In this document: positions 48,682 to 57,169 of the stretch, piece after piece | How the letters are laid out: the number at the start of each line of letters is the position of its first letter | Numbering within the stretch: position 1 is the stretch's first letter | Assembly (NCBI GenBank): GCA_045546255.1 | Contig: JAZQCK010000038.1 | Location: 8,614 to 72,613, forward strand | Source: RGIG5612 sp045546255 | GTDB taxonomy: Bacteria > Bacillota > Clostridia > Lachnospirales > Lachnospiraceae | Length of the DNA stretch: 64,000 nucleotides | Reading direction: 5' to 3' | Notes under the pieces: generated by a model | Seen by the model: the letters and a program-made list of their open reading frames with translations, nothing else | The model's database searches: none | Told to the model about the DNA's origin: nothing | Program-made: the position numbers and the translations under genes

Positions 48682-49659
48682 ATGATGGATAAGATCATTG
48701 ATGTTCACACACACAATATTCTCCCCGAATATTATCAGGAAATGAAAGACAACAGCGGACTTGAAGAAGATGGTTTTCCAATCCCGACACCAGATGAATG
48801 GTCGATTGAAAAACATCTAGAATTTATGGACCGGGCAGGCGTTCTATGGAGTCTTTCTTTTATCAGTTCTCCGCAGCCCTACTACGGAAACGATAATGCA
48901 TGCGTTGACCTAATGCATCAAATCAATACAACGCTTGCTGGCTATAAAAAAGCAAATCCAAAGCGGTTCGGTTTTGCAGCACACCTGCCCTTCCCGGTAA
49001 TGGATAAGGTGACAGATGAGGCGATTTATTGTCTGGATGAGCTCGGTGCTGACGCTGTGCGGATGGGAAGCAATCTGCGTGGAATCTATCTTGGTGATTC
49101 CCGTACAGAACCATTATGGAAGGAATTGGATAAGAGAAATGCGATCGTTGTAATTCACCCGCAGGTTCCATATCCATATAATCCCGATGTGTTTACCGGG
49201 GGACCAATTCCAATCTATGAGTTTCTGGCAGATACTACACGCGCTGTTTTAAACTATGTTGCAAACGGATTCTGCGATAAGTTTCCAAATGTTAGACTTA
49301 TCATTCCACATAATGGTTCTTTCCTTCCAAATATTTTTCCCAGATTTAGGGATATCATGGGAACACTTATGGGATTCGGACGTATGGAATATGTTGATGT
49401 TGAATCAGCTCTTAAAAATAATCTGTATTTTGATACCGGCGGTTCCCCTTGCCCGAATCTTGATTTTTTGATGACACTTACAACCCCGGATCACATCATG
49501 TGCGGTTCTGATTTTCCTTTTAAGAGGATCGACAATGCCCTGTACAGCCTGAACTATCTGAGGGGATATATAGATGGAAATGAAAAATTGCAGCCATATA
49601 AGGATGATATTTTTAGAAATAATGCAGTCCGATTATTCGGACTTGATTTTCTAAGTTAA
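48682..49659 (+). CDS. Amidohydrolase, ACMSD-type (amidohydrolase_2)
   Basis: 325 residues; an ATG at 48685 is equally likely as the start (GGAGG lies just before). D-V-H-T-H-N gives the first metal pair, V-V-I-H-P-Q the third His, and C-G-S-D-F-P-F the catalytic Asp. This PF04909 branch includes non-oxidative aromatic decarboxylases such as gamma-resorcylate and 5-carboxyvanillate decarboxylases, and ring-cleavage hydrolases. A step on an aromatic or cyclic acid is likely here. Confidence 0.82.
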   Translation: MMDKIIDVHTHNILPEYYQEMKDNSGLEEDGFPIPTPDEWSIEKHLEFMDRAGVLWSLSFISSPQPYYGNDNACVDLMHQINTTLAGYKKANPKRFGFAAHLPFPVMDKVTDEAIYCLDELGADAVRMGSNLRGIYLGDSRTEPLWKELDKRNAIVVIHPQVPYPYNPDVFTGGPIPIYEFLADTTRAVLNYVANGFCDKFPNVRLIIPHNGSFLPNIFPRFRDIMGTLMGFGRMEYVDVESALKNNLYFDTGGSPCPNLDFLMTLTTPDHIMCGSDFPFKRIDNALYSLNYLRGYIDGNEKLQPYKDDIFRNNAVRLFGLDFLS

Positions 49660-49726
49660 CTGCAGAAAGGATACGAAAACTCTGTTTTTTAAGAGGCTCC
49701 TATGCCGGAGCCGGAAAGGAATAACT

Positions 49727-50485
49727 ATGAATGATGTAAAAGGAAAAGTTGTTATCGTGACAGGTGGGACTGCAGGAGTAGGCGAGGAATCCGTTCGCCA
49801 ACTGGCCGCAGGCGGTGCAAAAGTCGTGTTTTCTGCGCGCAGACAGGAACTGGGTGATAAGCTTGAAGCAGAGCTTACAGAAAAGGGCTGCGATGTTCTT
49901 TTCGTACAGGGTGATGCCGGAATCTTCGAAGATAACGAACGACTTATGAAAAAGACAATCGAGAAGTACGGACGAATCGACAGCCTTGTCTGCAACGCAG
50001 GTCTTGCCTGGAAGAAGCCATTCCATGAACTCACAAATGAAGAATGGGATACTCTCCTTGCAGTAAATATAAGCAGTGCGTTTTATCTGATCAAACTTGC
50101 TCTTCCATACATGATGGAGCAGAAATCCGGCTCTGTTGTTTTCATCAGCACTGGAATGATTAACTGCCCGCTGCCGGAGATGGGACATTATATCAGCACG
50201 AAGGCAATGATTGAGTCACTGGCCCGCTGTTTATCTTTGGATTATTGCCGCTATGGTATCCGTTTTAATATGCTTTGCCCTGGCCCGATCTGGACAGAAC
50301 GTTATGATCATATTCCGAAAGCAGCAATCAAAGAGATATTGCAGACAACACCAACCGGTTCTATGTGTGATGTCAGCGAAGTCGTTAAGTCTCTTCTCTT
50401 CTTAGTATCAGACGATTCAAAAATTGTTTATTGCGCTAGGATCACACCGGACCAGGCTGATGCATGCGGCGTTCGTTTTGACTAA
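49727..50485 (+). CDS. Short-chain dehydrogenase/reductase
   Basis: 252 residues, classical SDR. Cofactor loop T-G-G-T-A-G-V-G at 13-20, N-A-G near 91, catalytic Ser in I-S-T-G and Tyr-x-x-x-Lys in H-Y-I-S-T-K-A near 157. It oxidises or reduces a ketone/alcohol or, by analogy with phloroglucinol reductase, a tautomerising phenol. AAAGGA precedes the ATG. It ends the catabolic trio. Confidence 0.87.
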   Translation: MNDVKGKVVIVTGGTAGVGEESVRQLAAGGAKVVFSARRQELGDKLEAELTEKGCDVLFVQGDAGIFEDNERLMKKTIEKYGRIDSLVCNAGLAWKKPFHELTNEEWDTLLAVNISSAFYLIKLALPYMMEQKSGSVVFISTGMINCPLPEMGHYISTKAMIESLARCLSLDYCRYGIRFNMLCPGPIWTERYDHIPKAAIKEILQTTPTGSMCDVSEVVKSLLFLVSDDSKIVYCARITPDQADACGVRFD

Positions 50486-50506
50486 TACCACTCTCTAACT
50501 CTGTTT

Positions 50507-50537
50507 AAAAGCAGGCAAAAACCTTGCCTGCTTTTTT
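50507..50537 (+). terminator. Terminator of the plus-strand catabolic trio
   Basis: AAAAGCAGGCAA/TTGCCTGCTTTT stem then TT-run, 22 bases after the SDR stop. Confidence 0.8.
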
Positions 50538-50560
50538 GTTTAGAACTTAACACAGCCAAA

Positions 50561-50587
50561 GACGGGACTGCGTTTTGCAGTCCCGTC
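50561..50587 (-). terminator. Terminator of the minus-strand catabolic operon
   Basis: GACGGGACTGC/GCAGTCCCGTC stem, 30 bases after the stop of the MFS gene. Confidence 0.7.
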
Positions 50588-50616
50588 CTATCATTATATC
50601 TTTTCAAATACTGCTT

Positions 50617-52050
50617 TTATTTTCTTCCAACCAAAGCGTCATCAAGCGGTTTTCCAGCTGCTGCTCTAAGTTTATCATCTTTTGCTTTCACATCAGACGG
50701 TTTCATAAGAAGGATCAAAATGATTCCGATCACACCTGCGATAATGCTTGCAAGGAAGATGTAGAACGTATCCGCCTCGCCTTTCAGGAAGATCAGGTTT
50801 GCAATCAGAACCGGTCCTAATGCATTAAACAGGTTTACGATCGGGTTTGCAACGGTATAAACGCTTGCAAAGTCTTCTCTTCTCCAATACTGTGCAACGA
50901 TCGAAACTGTGAAGTTCGACTGTGCTCCCATGTAAAGGCCAAGCAGGCAGAGTGAGATTACAATCGTAACCGGTGTCTTAAAGATTCCGAATATGCCGGA
51001 AAGAAGAGCAAGGATCGATGCAATCAGAATTGCTTTCTTTGTTCCGAACTTCGTGTCAAGCAGTCCGAGGATATAACTTCCCACAACGCCGCAGCCGGCG
51101 ATGATAAGCATCATTGCGCTGTAGTCGAGCGTTTCAAACTGCGTGATGATGGCATTGGTCTGTGTCATCATACCGACCGAGAACATAACGAGCAGTCCGA
51201 GTGCAACAACGGAGAACCAGAAGTCCTTGCATCCGAGTGTTTTCGCCGGTGTCCAAACGGTCGTTCTCTTGTTTTCGATCTCTGCTTCCATCATTTTCTG
51301 TGCAATTTCCGGTGTCAGGCTCTTATCATTATCGCGATATGCACCGACCTGTTCCGGATAATCTCTCAGGAAGACAATACCAAGAATCAGTCCAATCACG
51401 CAAACAATGAGGAACGGGATAAAGGTCTTTGCTGCACAAGCCTGCGCAATCTGCGCTCCTGCAAGGGCCTCTGCCTTATCTGCCGCAACTCCGCTTGCGA
51501 TCAGCTGCTCGATCTTCGGCCCCATGTCTGCACCCATTGACGCACCGAATCTTGCAAAGAACGGTTCTGCAAATCCGAAACCTACCATTGCGTTTCCGAC
51601 CGGGAATGCAATGGTTGCAATACCCATAACGGTTCCTTTTCTTCTCGGGAACCACTGTCCGACGAGGATGCCGAGTGCATATGAGAAGTACAGTGTTGCG
51701 ATGCAACTTTCAAGGCCTAAGCAGATCAGCCAGATTGTAGCACTTGATGGCGGGATCAGCATGATCAAGAGACCCAGAATGATGGATGCCGCTCCAAGGA
51801 TCACTCCAAGCCATTTGACATTTTTAATCTTTCCGGCGCTTCGTGCCAGGATGAACTGCACAACGATTCCAGCCAATGCGCCAAGCGTATAATAAAGCGA
51901 CATGGTGGAAGCATTCGGATAAAACCCAGTGTTTGAAAGAATGTTCATGGGATAGTTCGTGAACACTGTAAAGGTGAAAATTGCAATCGCCTGATACAGG
52001 ATCAAAATCCATCCGCGGAAGCCAAAACCTCTGACTTTTTTCTGTTCCAT
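50617..52050 (-). CDS. MFS transporter
   Basis: 477 residues, 12 membrane segments with an unusually long central loop (about 60 residues, partly K/E-rich). W-F-P-R-R-K-G between helices 4 and 5 and L-D-T-K-F-G-T-K-K between 8 and 9 place it near OFA-type organic-acid carriers. It is the last gene of the minus-strand catabolic operon, 45 bases after the kinase gene, and probably imports the substrate or exports the product. Confidence 0.82.
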   Translation of the reverse strand: MEQKKVRGFGFRGWILILYQAIAIFTFTVFTNYPMNILSNTGFYPNASTMSLYYTLGALAGIVVQFILARSAGKIKNVKWLGVILGAASIILGLLIMLIPPSSATIWLICLGLESCIATLYFSYALGILVGQWFPRRKGTVMGIATIAFPVGNAMVGFGFAEPFFARFGASMGADMGPKIEQLIASGVAADKAEALAGAQIAQACAAKTFIPFLIVCVIGLILGIVFLRDYPEQVGAYRDNDKSLTPEIAQKMMEAEIENKRTTVWTPAKTLGCKDFWFSVVALGLLVMFSVGMMTQTNAIITQFETLDYSAMMLIIAGCGVVGSYILGLLDTKFGTKKAILIASILALLSGIFGIFKTPVTIVISLCLLGLYMGAQSNFTVSIVAQYWRREDFASVYTVANPIVNLFNALGPVLIANLIFLKGEADTFYIFLASIIAGVIGIILILLMKPSDVKAKDDKLRAAAGKPLDDALVGRK

Positions 52051-52095
52051 AAAAAAACTCTCCTTTCCTTTTTTGGGAATACTTCTCCCTTTTTA

Positions 52096-53199
52096 TTATT
52101 CAGGAAACCCTTTCCAGTATGGTTCTCCTGTATAAATCTTTGCCGGCTCTTCTCCGGTGAGATGCCGCAGGGCACCTGCTGCAAGAGCCTCAAGCTCAAA
52201 TTCTCCCGCGATCACAACAAACGGTGCGAAGCGGCCTACTCTTTTTTCAAGTTCTTTTGCAAAGTAGTCATCTTTTGCAACACCACCGGTAAAGAGAATG
52301 GCGTCTGTAGCATCCCCCATAGCTGCAAGCATCGAGCCAATCACCTTTGCCGTCTGGTAAATCGTTGCGTCATATACGAGGCGGGCAAATTCATCGCCCT
52401 CTGCGATCCTTTCCTTGATTACCAGTGCCTCTGCTGTTCCGAGAAGACTGATCCATCCTCCTCTGCGGTCCGTAAATGCTTTGATCTCATCTGTTGTATA
52501 TGTACCGGAAGTGATCAGTTTTAAAATGCTTCTTACCGGAACATCGCCGCACCGGGTCCCGCAGATCGGGCCTGCACCACTCATATTGTCGCTGGTATCA
52601 ACGATCATTCCCTTTTTGTGAGCTCCAATGGAAGAGCCGCTTCCGACATGACAGACGATCAGATTCAGATCTTCATATCGTTTTCCGATTGACTCCGCAT
52701 ACCGGTGCGCAACCTCTTTCTGGTTGAGCGCATGACAGTGGCTTTCCCGATACACCCCTTTGATCCCGGTAAACCTTGCCGAATCACAGAGTTCATCGGT
52801 ATCCGGAGAACTGACCGTCATCGCTTCTCCTCCATAGGTGTTTGCAAGCTCATATGCCATCTGCGCCCCAAGATTTGCAGGATGTTTGATTGGGCTGGTG
52901 TGAAAATCCTCCAGCATTTTTTCATTCACAAAATAGGTTCCGCCTTCACAGGCTGCCATAGAACCGCCTCTTCCGACATAGGCATCACAGTCCTCAACTG
53001 CAATATTTTCTTCACGGAGCGCGTTTAAAACAACGTTATAGCGGAATTCCTTCTGATCGTTCGGTTCTTTGAAAGGTGCAAGCTCTTCTGCGCTGTGCGG
53101 AATGTTTTTGATCAACACAGCCTTCTCATTTTCAAAATAGCCGACCTTGGTTGAAGTTCCTCCCGGATTTATGGCAATGATCTTATAAACCTTATCCAT
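52096..53199 (-). CDS. buk: Butyrate kinase family
   Basis: 367 residues from the ATG at 53199 (GGGAGAG upstream). ASKHA fold: phosphate-1 loop I-N-P-G-G-T-S-T-K near residue 10, H-V-G-S-G-S-S-I-G near 190 and a Gly-rich I-L-F-T-G-G-V near 300. The enzyme makes ATP from butyryl-phosphate or a related acyl-phosphate. It starts two bases after the phosphotransacylase gene, giving the usual ptb-buk pair for substrate-level phosphorylation. Confidence 0.9.
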   Translation of the reverse strand: MDKVYKIIAINPGGTSTKVGYFENEKAVLIKNIPHSAEELAPFKEPNDQKEFRYNVVLNALREENIAVEDCDAYVGRGGSMAACEGGTYFVNEKMLEDFHTSPIKHPANLGAQMAYELANTYGGEAMTVSSPDTDELCDSARFTGIKGVYRESHCHALNQKEVAHRYAESIGKRYEDLNLIVCHVGSGSSIGAHKKGMIVDTSDNMSGAGPICGTRCGDVPVRSILKLITSGTYTTDEIKAFTDRRGGWISLLGTAEALVIKERIAEGDEFARLVYDATIYQTAKVIGSMLAAMGDATDAILFTGGVAKDDYFAKELEKRVGRFAPFVVIAGEFELEALAAGALRHLTGEEPAKIYTGEPYWKGFPE

Positions 53200-53201
53200 A
53201 G

Positions 53202-54194
53202 CTACTCTCCCTGCGCCATAATGCAAGCAATGGCAATATTGCCGACAGTCTCGGAAACCGGCGAGGAACGGGAACAATCCATTACCGGCCTTCGAAAGCC
53301 CATCATGATCAGATAGCTGTCCATACCGCAGAAAGCCTGCAGCATCTTAACCGCAATATTTCCAACCTCAACTGTTGGGAACAGAACAATGTTTGCCCTT
53401 CCTGCAACGCGGCTTTCCCGTTTCACCTTCTTCTCGGCGACCTTCGGATTCACTGCCGCATCAAACTGAAACTCTCCATCGATTGCAAGATCCGGCCTTT
53501 TTTCATTTGCGATCCGGACTGCCTCGATTACTTTTTCAACTAACATGCCTTCCGTGCTTCCGCAGGTGGAATAACTTAAAAGACCGCATCTCGGTTCCCA
53601 ACCGAGAAGTTTCTTCATTGCCTCGCAGGCACCGATTGACATGTTAGCAAGCTGCTCCGCGTTCGGATTTTCACAGACAACACAATCGCCAAATGCAAGT
53701 TTGTGTCCTTCACTGCCTTCATATCCCTCATATTCTGTAAGACAGAAACTTGAGATCGTATCAAACCCATCCTGCATGCCAATCGTCTCAAGAACGGCAC
53801 GATGAAAATCGCTTGACGGAAGTGTGTACCCTCCAACGACCGTATCAACGCGTCCTGTTTCCTGCATCATCAGTGCAATGTATAGATAATTGGCGCTTTT
53901 ACGTTTCATGGTCTTTTGACTGTTCAGCGGCTGCAGCGCGCAATACTCCTCAATCAGAGCCATCAGCCATTCCTCATCAGAAACGTCAACGATTTCGAAC
54001 CCGTCAAGTGAGATTCCCGTTTCATCTGATGTTTTTTGAATTTCTTTCGGAATTCCGAGAAGCACGGGAATGCATAGATTTTTTTCCTTAGCGATCTGAA
54101 TCGCTTGAAGGATCTTATCCTCATTTGCCTCAGGGAATGCGATCCGTACCGGTTTTTCTGATGCCCTTTTGAATAATTCCTCAGTTAGATTCAT
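53202..54194 (-). CDS. Phosphate acyltransferase (Pta/Ptb family)
   Basis: 330 residues from the ATG at 54194 (GGAAGGA upstream). Pta fold: A-F-P-E-A-N-E near residue 19, V-V-G-G-Y near 115 and the C-terminal F-R-R-P-V-M-D-C-S-R-S. It converts an acyl-CoA and phosphate to acyl-phosphate for the kinase. Length is nearer to acetyl- than butyryl-specific enzymes, so chain specificity is open. Confidence 0.85.
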   Translation of the reverse strand: MNLTEELFKRASEKPVRIAFPEANEDKILQAIQIAKEKNLCIPVLLGIPKEIQKTSDETGISLDGFEIVDVSDEEWLMALIEEYCALQPLNSQKTMKRKSANYLYIALMMQETGRVDTVVGGYTLPSSDFHRAVLETIGMQDGFDTISSFCLTEYEGYEGSEGHKLAFGDCVVCENPNAEQLANMSIGACEAMKKLLGWEPRCGLLSYSTCGSTEGMLVEKVIEAVRIANEKRPDLAIDGEFQFDAAVNPKVAEKKVKRESRVAGRANIVLFPTVEVGNIAVKMLQAFCGMDSYLIMMGFRRPVMDCSRSSPVSETVGNIAIACIMAQGE

Positions 54195-54257
54195 AGCAAT
54201 TCCTTCCAGACTCATCGTCACTGTTCCTCTCCGGACCACGTCCGCTCCAAGAGAGGT

Positions 54258-54294
54258 GGCTGCCCGGCCAGTTGCAGTTCCCAACCAGGCAGCC
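54258..54294 (-). promoter_or_regulatory. Structured gap between the CocE and transacylase genes
   Basis: GGCTGCC/GGCAGCC hairpin in the only long gap (114 bases) of the operon; no T-run follows, so it may be an mRNA-processing or stability hairpin rather than a terminator. Confidence 0.4.
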
Positions 54295-54308
54295 TGTTTA
54301 TTATGTGC

Positions 54309-56042
54309 TTAACGGTAAATAATATCTCCGTCCCGGTAAGTAGGCGGGATCACAGGAATCTGCAGATAACTGTCGTACTTTCCACCGGAATAAATAATAT
54401 GGTTTCCAACATTGTCTGTTTCCCAGGAAAGCGGCTCAAACCAGTCTTCTCTAATGTAACGTCCGGCGATCTGCACGCGGATTGACTGGCCTTTATGCCA
54501 GAAACGGCTGTGTGGAACAATGTTAATATCTACCGGAACGATCTCCCCAGGTTTTACCTTCTGAATGTTTTCCATCTTCAGAATCGGGCAGTAATCCGTA
54601 CTTCTTTCCTCGTCCAGTTCTCTATAGGAAAGACGGAGCTTGCCCCATGCACCCGGATGCGGAAGGTCTTCCACCAGTACCGGGATCCACTCACCGGTTG
54701 TTGACAGTTTCTGGATATTGATGAACATATCCATATCGTCGTGGCTTTCCGGACTTACCCAGAGATGCAGTTTCATATAGCCTGTGATCTCGGTATCTTC
54801 ATTGAATTTGAAATCGAAATTACAGATACCCTCGTTTCCGTCGTAGCTGTAACTTGTTTCAACGGAAACCGGTTCTTCCTGCATCGACTGATTTGCTGCA
54901 TCGATATACAGTTTTTTGTATTGGGTCCTGCGGAGCGGGAACCGTTCCTCGCCTCGGTACTTCACGTGGGAAACATCCCAGCCATCCATAACTTCTAAAC
55001 GGATTCTCGGCGTCATTTCCCAACCGTTATTGATATCCTTCAGATAACGATCGAAGAACATTTTCAGATCCTGAATGTTTTCCGGTGTATAAAGATCCGG
55101 CCACTCAAACTCTCTGTGGATACGCATCCATTTTTTACGGCTCTTGATCTCGCGGTATCCGCGCATCGCGCCACGCAGGTGGAAATGATTCCAGCATGCT
55201 GTTGCGTAACAAGGGATCTCAATGTTTTCGAAAATTGGAACCTTACTATTCCACCAGTCGTTCCTCAACGGATATTTTTCCGCCATCCCCATAACGTCTT
55301 CAACATAGTTCGGACCTACGATGTCGCGGAAGATACTGGAATTAAATCCAAGACTTGGAATACCTCCTTCATAGAACAGCTCTTCATATATATCTGCACT
55401 GCCCTCCCAAGGAGCAATACAGGTAAGATGCGGCGGACAGGTAGCTGCGATTCTCCACTGCGTCATAGCAACGTTAGAGTTTCCGGAAAGACCAATCTTT
55501 CCATTACACCAATGCTGCGTTGCAAGCCACTCAACCAGATCGTATCCGTCTTCACCTTCATCCATTCCCATTGCTTTAATATCACCTTCAGAATGGCCTA
55601 CGCCTCTCGGATCAACGTTTACAACCGCATATCCGTTTCTGCACCAGAAACCCGGATCCGGTGATTCAAATTTCGCCATATCAGATATCGTTCCAGGCGG
55701 AATTCCCATGATCTGCCATTCTTTCAGTCCTTCACAAGGTCTCTTGCCAAAGAAGCTCCACGAAATAATCGCCGGGATATCTGTCTCATTTTTCGGACGG
55801 TAAATATCGACGTAGATCTTTACACCGTCCCGCATGGTGACCGGAACATCCTGCTCGCAGATAATGTATTGGTTAGCTTCATAGGTGCGCTGGTTAAACC
55901 GTCCGATAATGCCGTGTCCGAGCATGCTCATTCCGTTTGTAGAGACCATCTCCTCCGGCGGAACCGGATGCTTGGCTTCGATATACATGACATCAATATC
56001 TTTTCCATTGATGTGCATTGTTTTAACAATGTTTTTTTCCAT
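54309..56042 (-). CDS. CocE/NonD-type alpha/beta hydrolase (S15 family)
   Basis: 577 residues. N-terminal alpha/beta hydrolase with nucleophile elbow G-L-S-G-N-S-N near residue 187 and Y-A-V-V-N-V-D-P-R-G-V-G before it; C-terminal jelly-roll domain from about 400. Family members are esterases or amidases (cocaine esterase, cephalosporin acylase-like, X-Pro peptidases). No signal peptide. In the operon it could deacylate an ester of the aromatic substrate. AAAGGAGG precedes the ATG. Confidence 0.85.
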   Translation of the reverse strand: MEKNIVKTMHINGKDIDVMYIEAKHPVPPEEMVSTNGMSMLGHGIIGRFNQRTYEANQYIICEQDVPVTMRDGVKIYVDIYRPKNETDIPAIISWSFFGKRPCEGLKEWQIMGIPPGTISDMAKFESPDPGFWCRNGYAVVNVDPRGVGHSEGDIKAMGMDEGEDGYDLVEWLATQHWCNGKIGLSGNSNVAMTQWRIAATCPPHLTCIAPWEGSADIYEELFYEGGIPSLGFNSSIFRDIVGPNYVEDVMGMAEKYPLRNDWWNSKVPIFENIEIPCYATACWNHFHLRGAMRGYREIKSRKKWMRIHREFEWPDLYTPENIQDLKMFFDRYLKDINNGWEMTPRIRLEVMDGWDVSHVKYRGEERFPLRRTQYKKLYIDAANQSMQEEPVSVETSYSYDGNEGICNFDFKFNEDTEITGYMKLHLWVSPESHDDMDMFINIQKLSTTGEWIPVLVEDLPHPGAWGKLRLSYRELDEERSTDYCPILKMENIQKVKPGEIVPVDINIVPHSRFWHKGQSIRVQIAGRYIREDWFEPLSWETDNVGNHIIYSGGKYDSYLQIPVIPPTYRDGDIIYR

Positions 56043-56054
56043 GCTTCCTCCTTT

Positions 56055-56306
56055 TTAGTAGTCACAAAGATCTTCCATGAAGTCTGCTACATCGCCGACT
56101 GTCTGGCATTTTCTAAGTTTTACAAAGGCAACCTGAACGTCATACTCATCTTCCAGGAAATTCGCCAGCTGGGAAATCTGTGCAGATTTGGCACCAAGAT
56201 CATCAAAAATATTTGTTGCCTCTGTGATTTCTCCATCTTCCTTTCCGAATACCGCACAAAGTCGTGCACAGATTTTCTGAACTGCTTCATCTCTGAATTT
56301 TGCCAT
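56055..56306 (-). CDS. Acyl-carrier-protein-like protein
   Basis: 83 residues, helical, acidic. The ACP motif region reads I-F-D-D-L-G-A-K-S-A-Q where D-L-G-x-D-S-L is usual; the Ser that would carry phosphopantetheine is kept, the preceding Asp is Lys. GGAGGA precedes the ATG. A carrier protein in a degradation operon, with no ketosynthase or AMP-ligase nearby, is unusual. It sits between the DAPG-hydrolase-like and CocE genes, 12-15 bases from each. Confidence 0.72.
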   Translation of the reverse strand: MAKFRDEAVQKICARLCAVFGKEDGEITEATNIFDDLGAKSAQISQLANFLEDEYDVQVAFVKLRKCQTVGDVADFMEDLCDY

Positions 56307-56321
56307 AATCGTCCTCCTCTT

Positions 56322-57152
56322 TTATTTCACCTCGCCGCCTTCGTTTTCATAAAGTGAAGGCAGGAATTCTGTAAGTGCGATCCACTCATTCGGAGCAAAA
56401 AGAAGCGGACCAAACGCAGCTTCTTTTGGAAGCTCTACAAATGGAGGCAGGCAGCATGCTGCTTTTCCATCGCAGTCATAACGCCATCCAAGCCATGTGA
56501 AAATATTGACTTTTGCGCCATCAGCTGTATTGCGTCCGATGATCGTTTCAACCGCGTAATTACGCATCGGGAACCGGTTCGGAAGTGCAAGCATATCCAG
56601 TGCCTGCTCCATATGCCATCCGGTGATTAGCGTTCCGATATCACTCGTCATGACTTTACCCATATCAAATCCGCATTTCTGAGGATCCTGGAAACGAACG
56701 TTCACTTCCTTCAGCCCTCTGCCTTCGTCTTTCAGCATCGCATGTAATACGCCTCTGGTTTTATATGCGATCGGAACAATCGGATTCAGGATTTTTTCCC
56801 TATCGCAATCTGCAATTGCAACGGAATGATGGCTCTCCGGCATCCACATCAAATACCGATAAGACTCCAGTGGATAATATGCATACCACCAGTTGATCAT
56901 TTCCGTCGTGACGCCTTTCAGTTCGATCGTCTGCTGTGTATAAATTCCCTGTCCCGGGAGGACTGCGAATCCACATTCCAGATCACCAGCTGCAAGCAGT
57001 GCCTCTGTATCATTTGCGTCGATTGCAGCATCTGCAGCAAGTTCTTTAAGGTCCGCAGGAGTGATCTGAACTTTTGTACGTTCTCTTTCAAGCAGAGCTG
57101 CACATGGATGGTTTTCTTCGTAATCCTTTAATTTTCTGATTAATTCTGCCAT
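56322..57152 (-). CDS. DAPG/phloretin-hydrolase-like protein (PhlG family)
   Basis: 276 residues from the ATG at 57152, which has AAAGGAG eight bases upstream; the frame continues to a GTG at 57161. G-V-T-T-E-M-I-N-W-W-Y-A-Y-Y near 90 and R-Y-L-M-W-M-P-E-S-H-H just after resemble the conserved region of the PhlG family, zinc enzymes that hydrolyse a C-C bond between a ring and an acyl group (2,4-diacetylphloroglucinol; phloretin in Eubacterium ramulus). His and Glu in M-P-E-S-H-H and G-W-H-M-E-Q are candidate metal ligands. Family call by eye, not by search. Confidence 0.65.
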   Translation of the reverse strand: MAELIRKLKDYEENHPCAALLERERTKVQITPADLKELAADAAIDANDTEALLAAGDLECGFAVLPGQGIYTQQTIELKGVTTEMINWWYAYYPLESYRYLMWMPESHHSVAIADCDREKILNPIVPIAYKTRGVLHAMLKDEGRGLKEVNVRFQDPQKCGFDMGKVMTSDIGTLITGWHMEQALDMLALPNRFPMRNYAVETIIGRNTADGAKVNIFTWLGWRYDCDGKAACCLPPFVELPKEAAFGPLLFAPNEWIALTEFLPSLYENEGGEVK

Positions 57153-57169
57153 TATCTTCACTCCTTTCC

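Noticed and set aside
52051..52095. Possible regulatory leader between kinase and MFS genes.
   Set aside because: Only 45 bases with a ribosome site; no hairpin.
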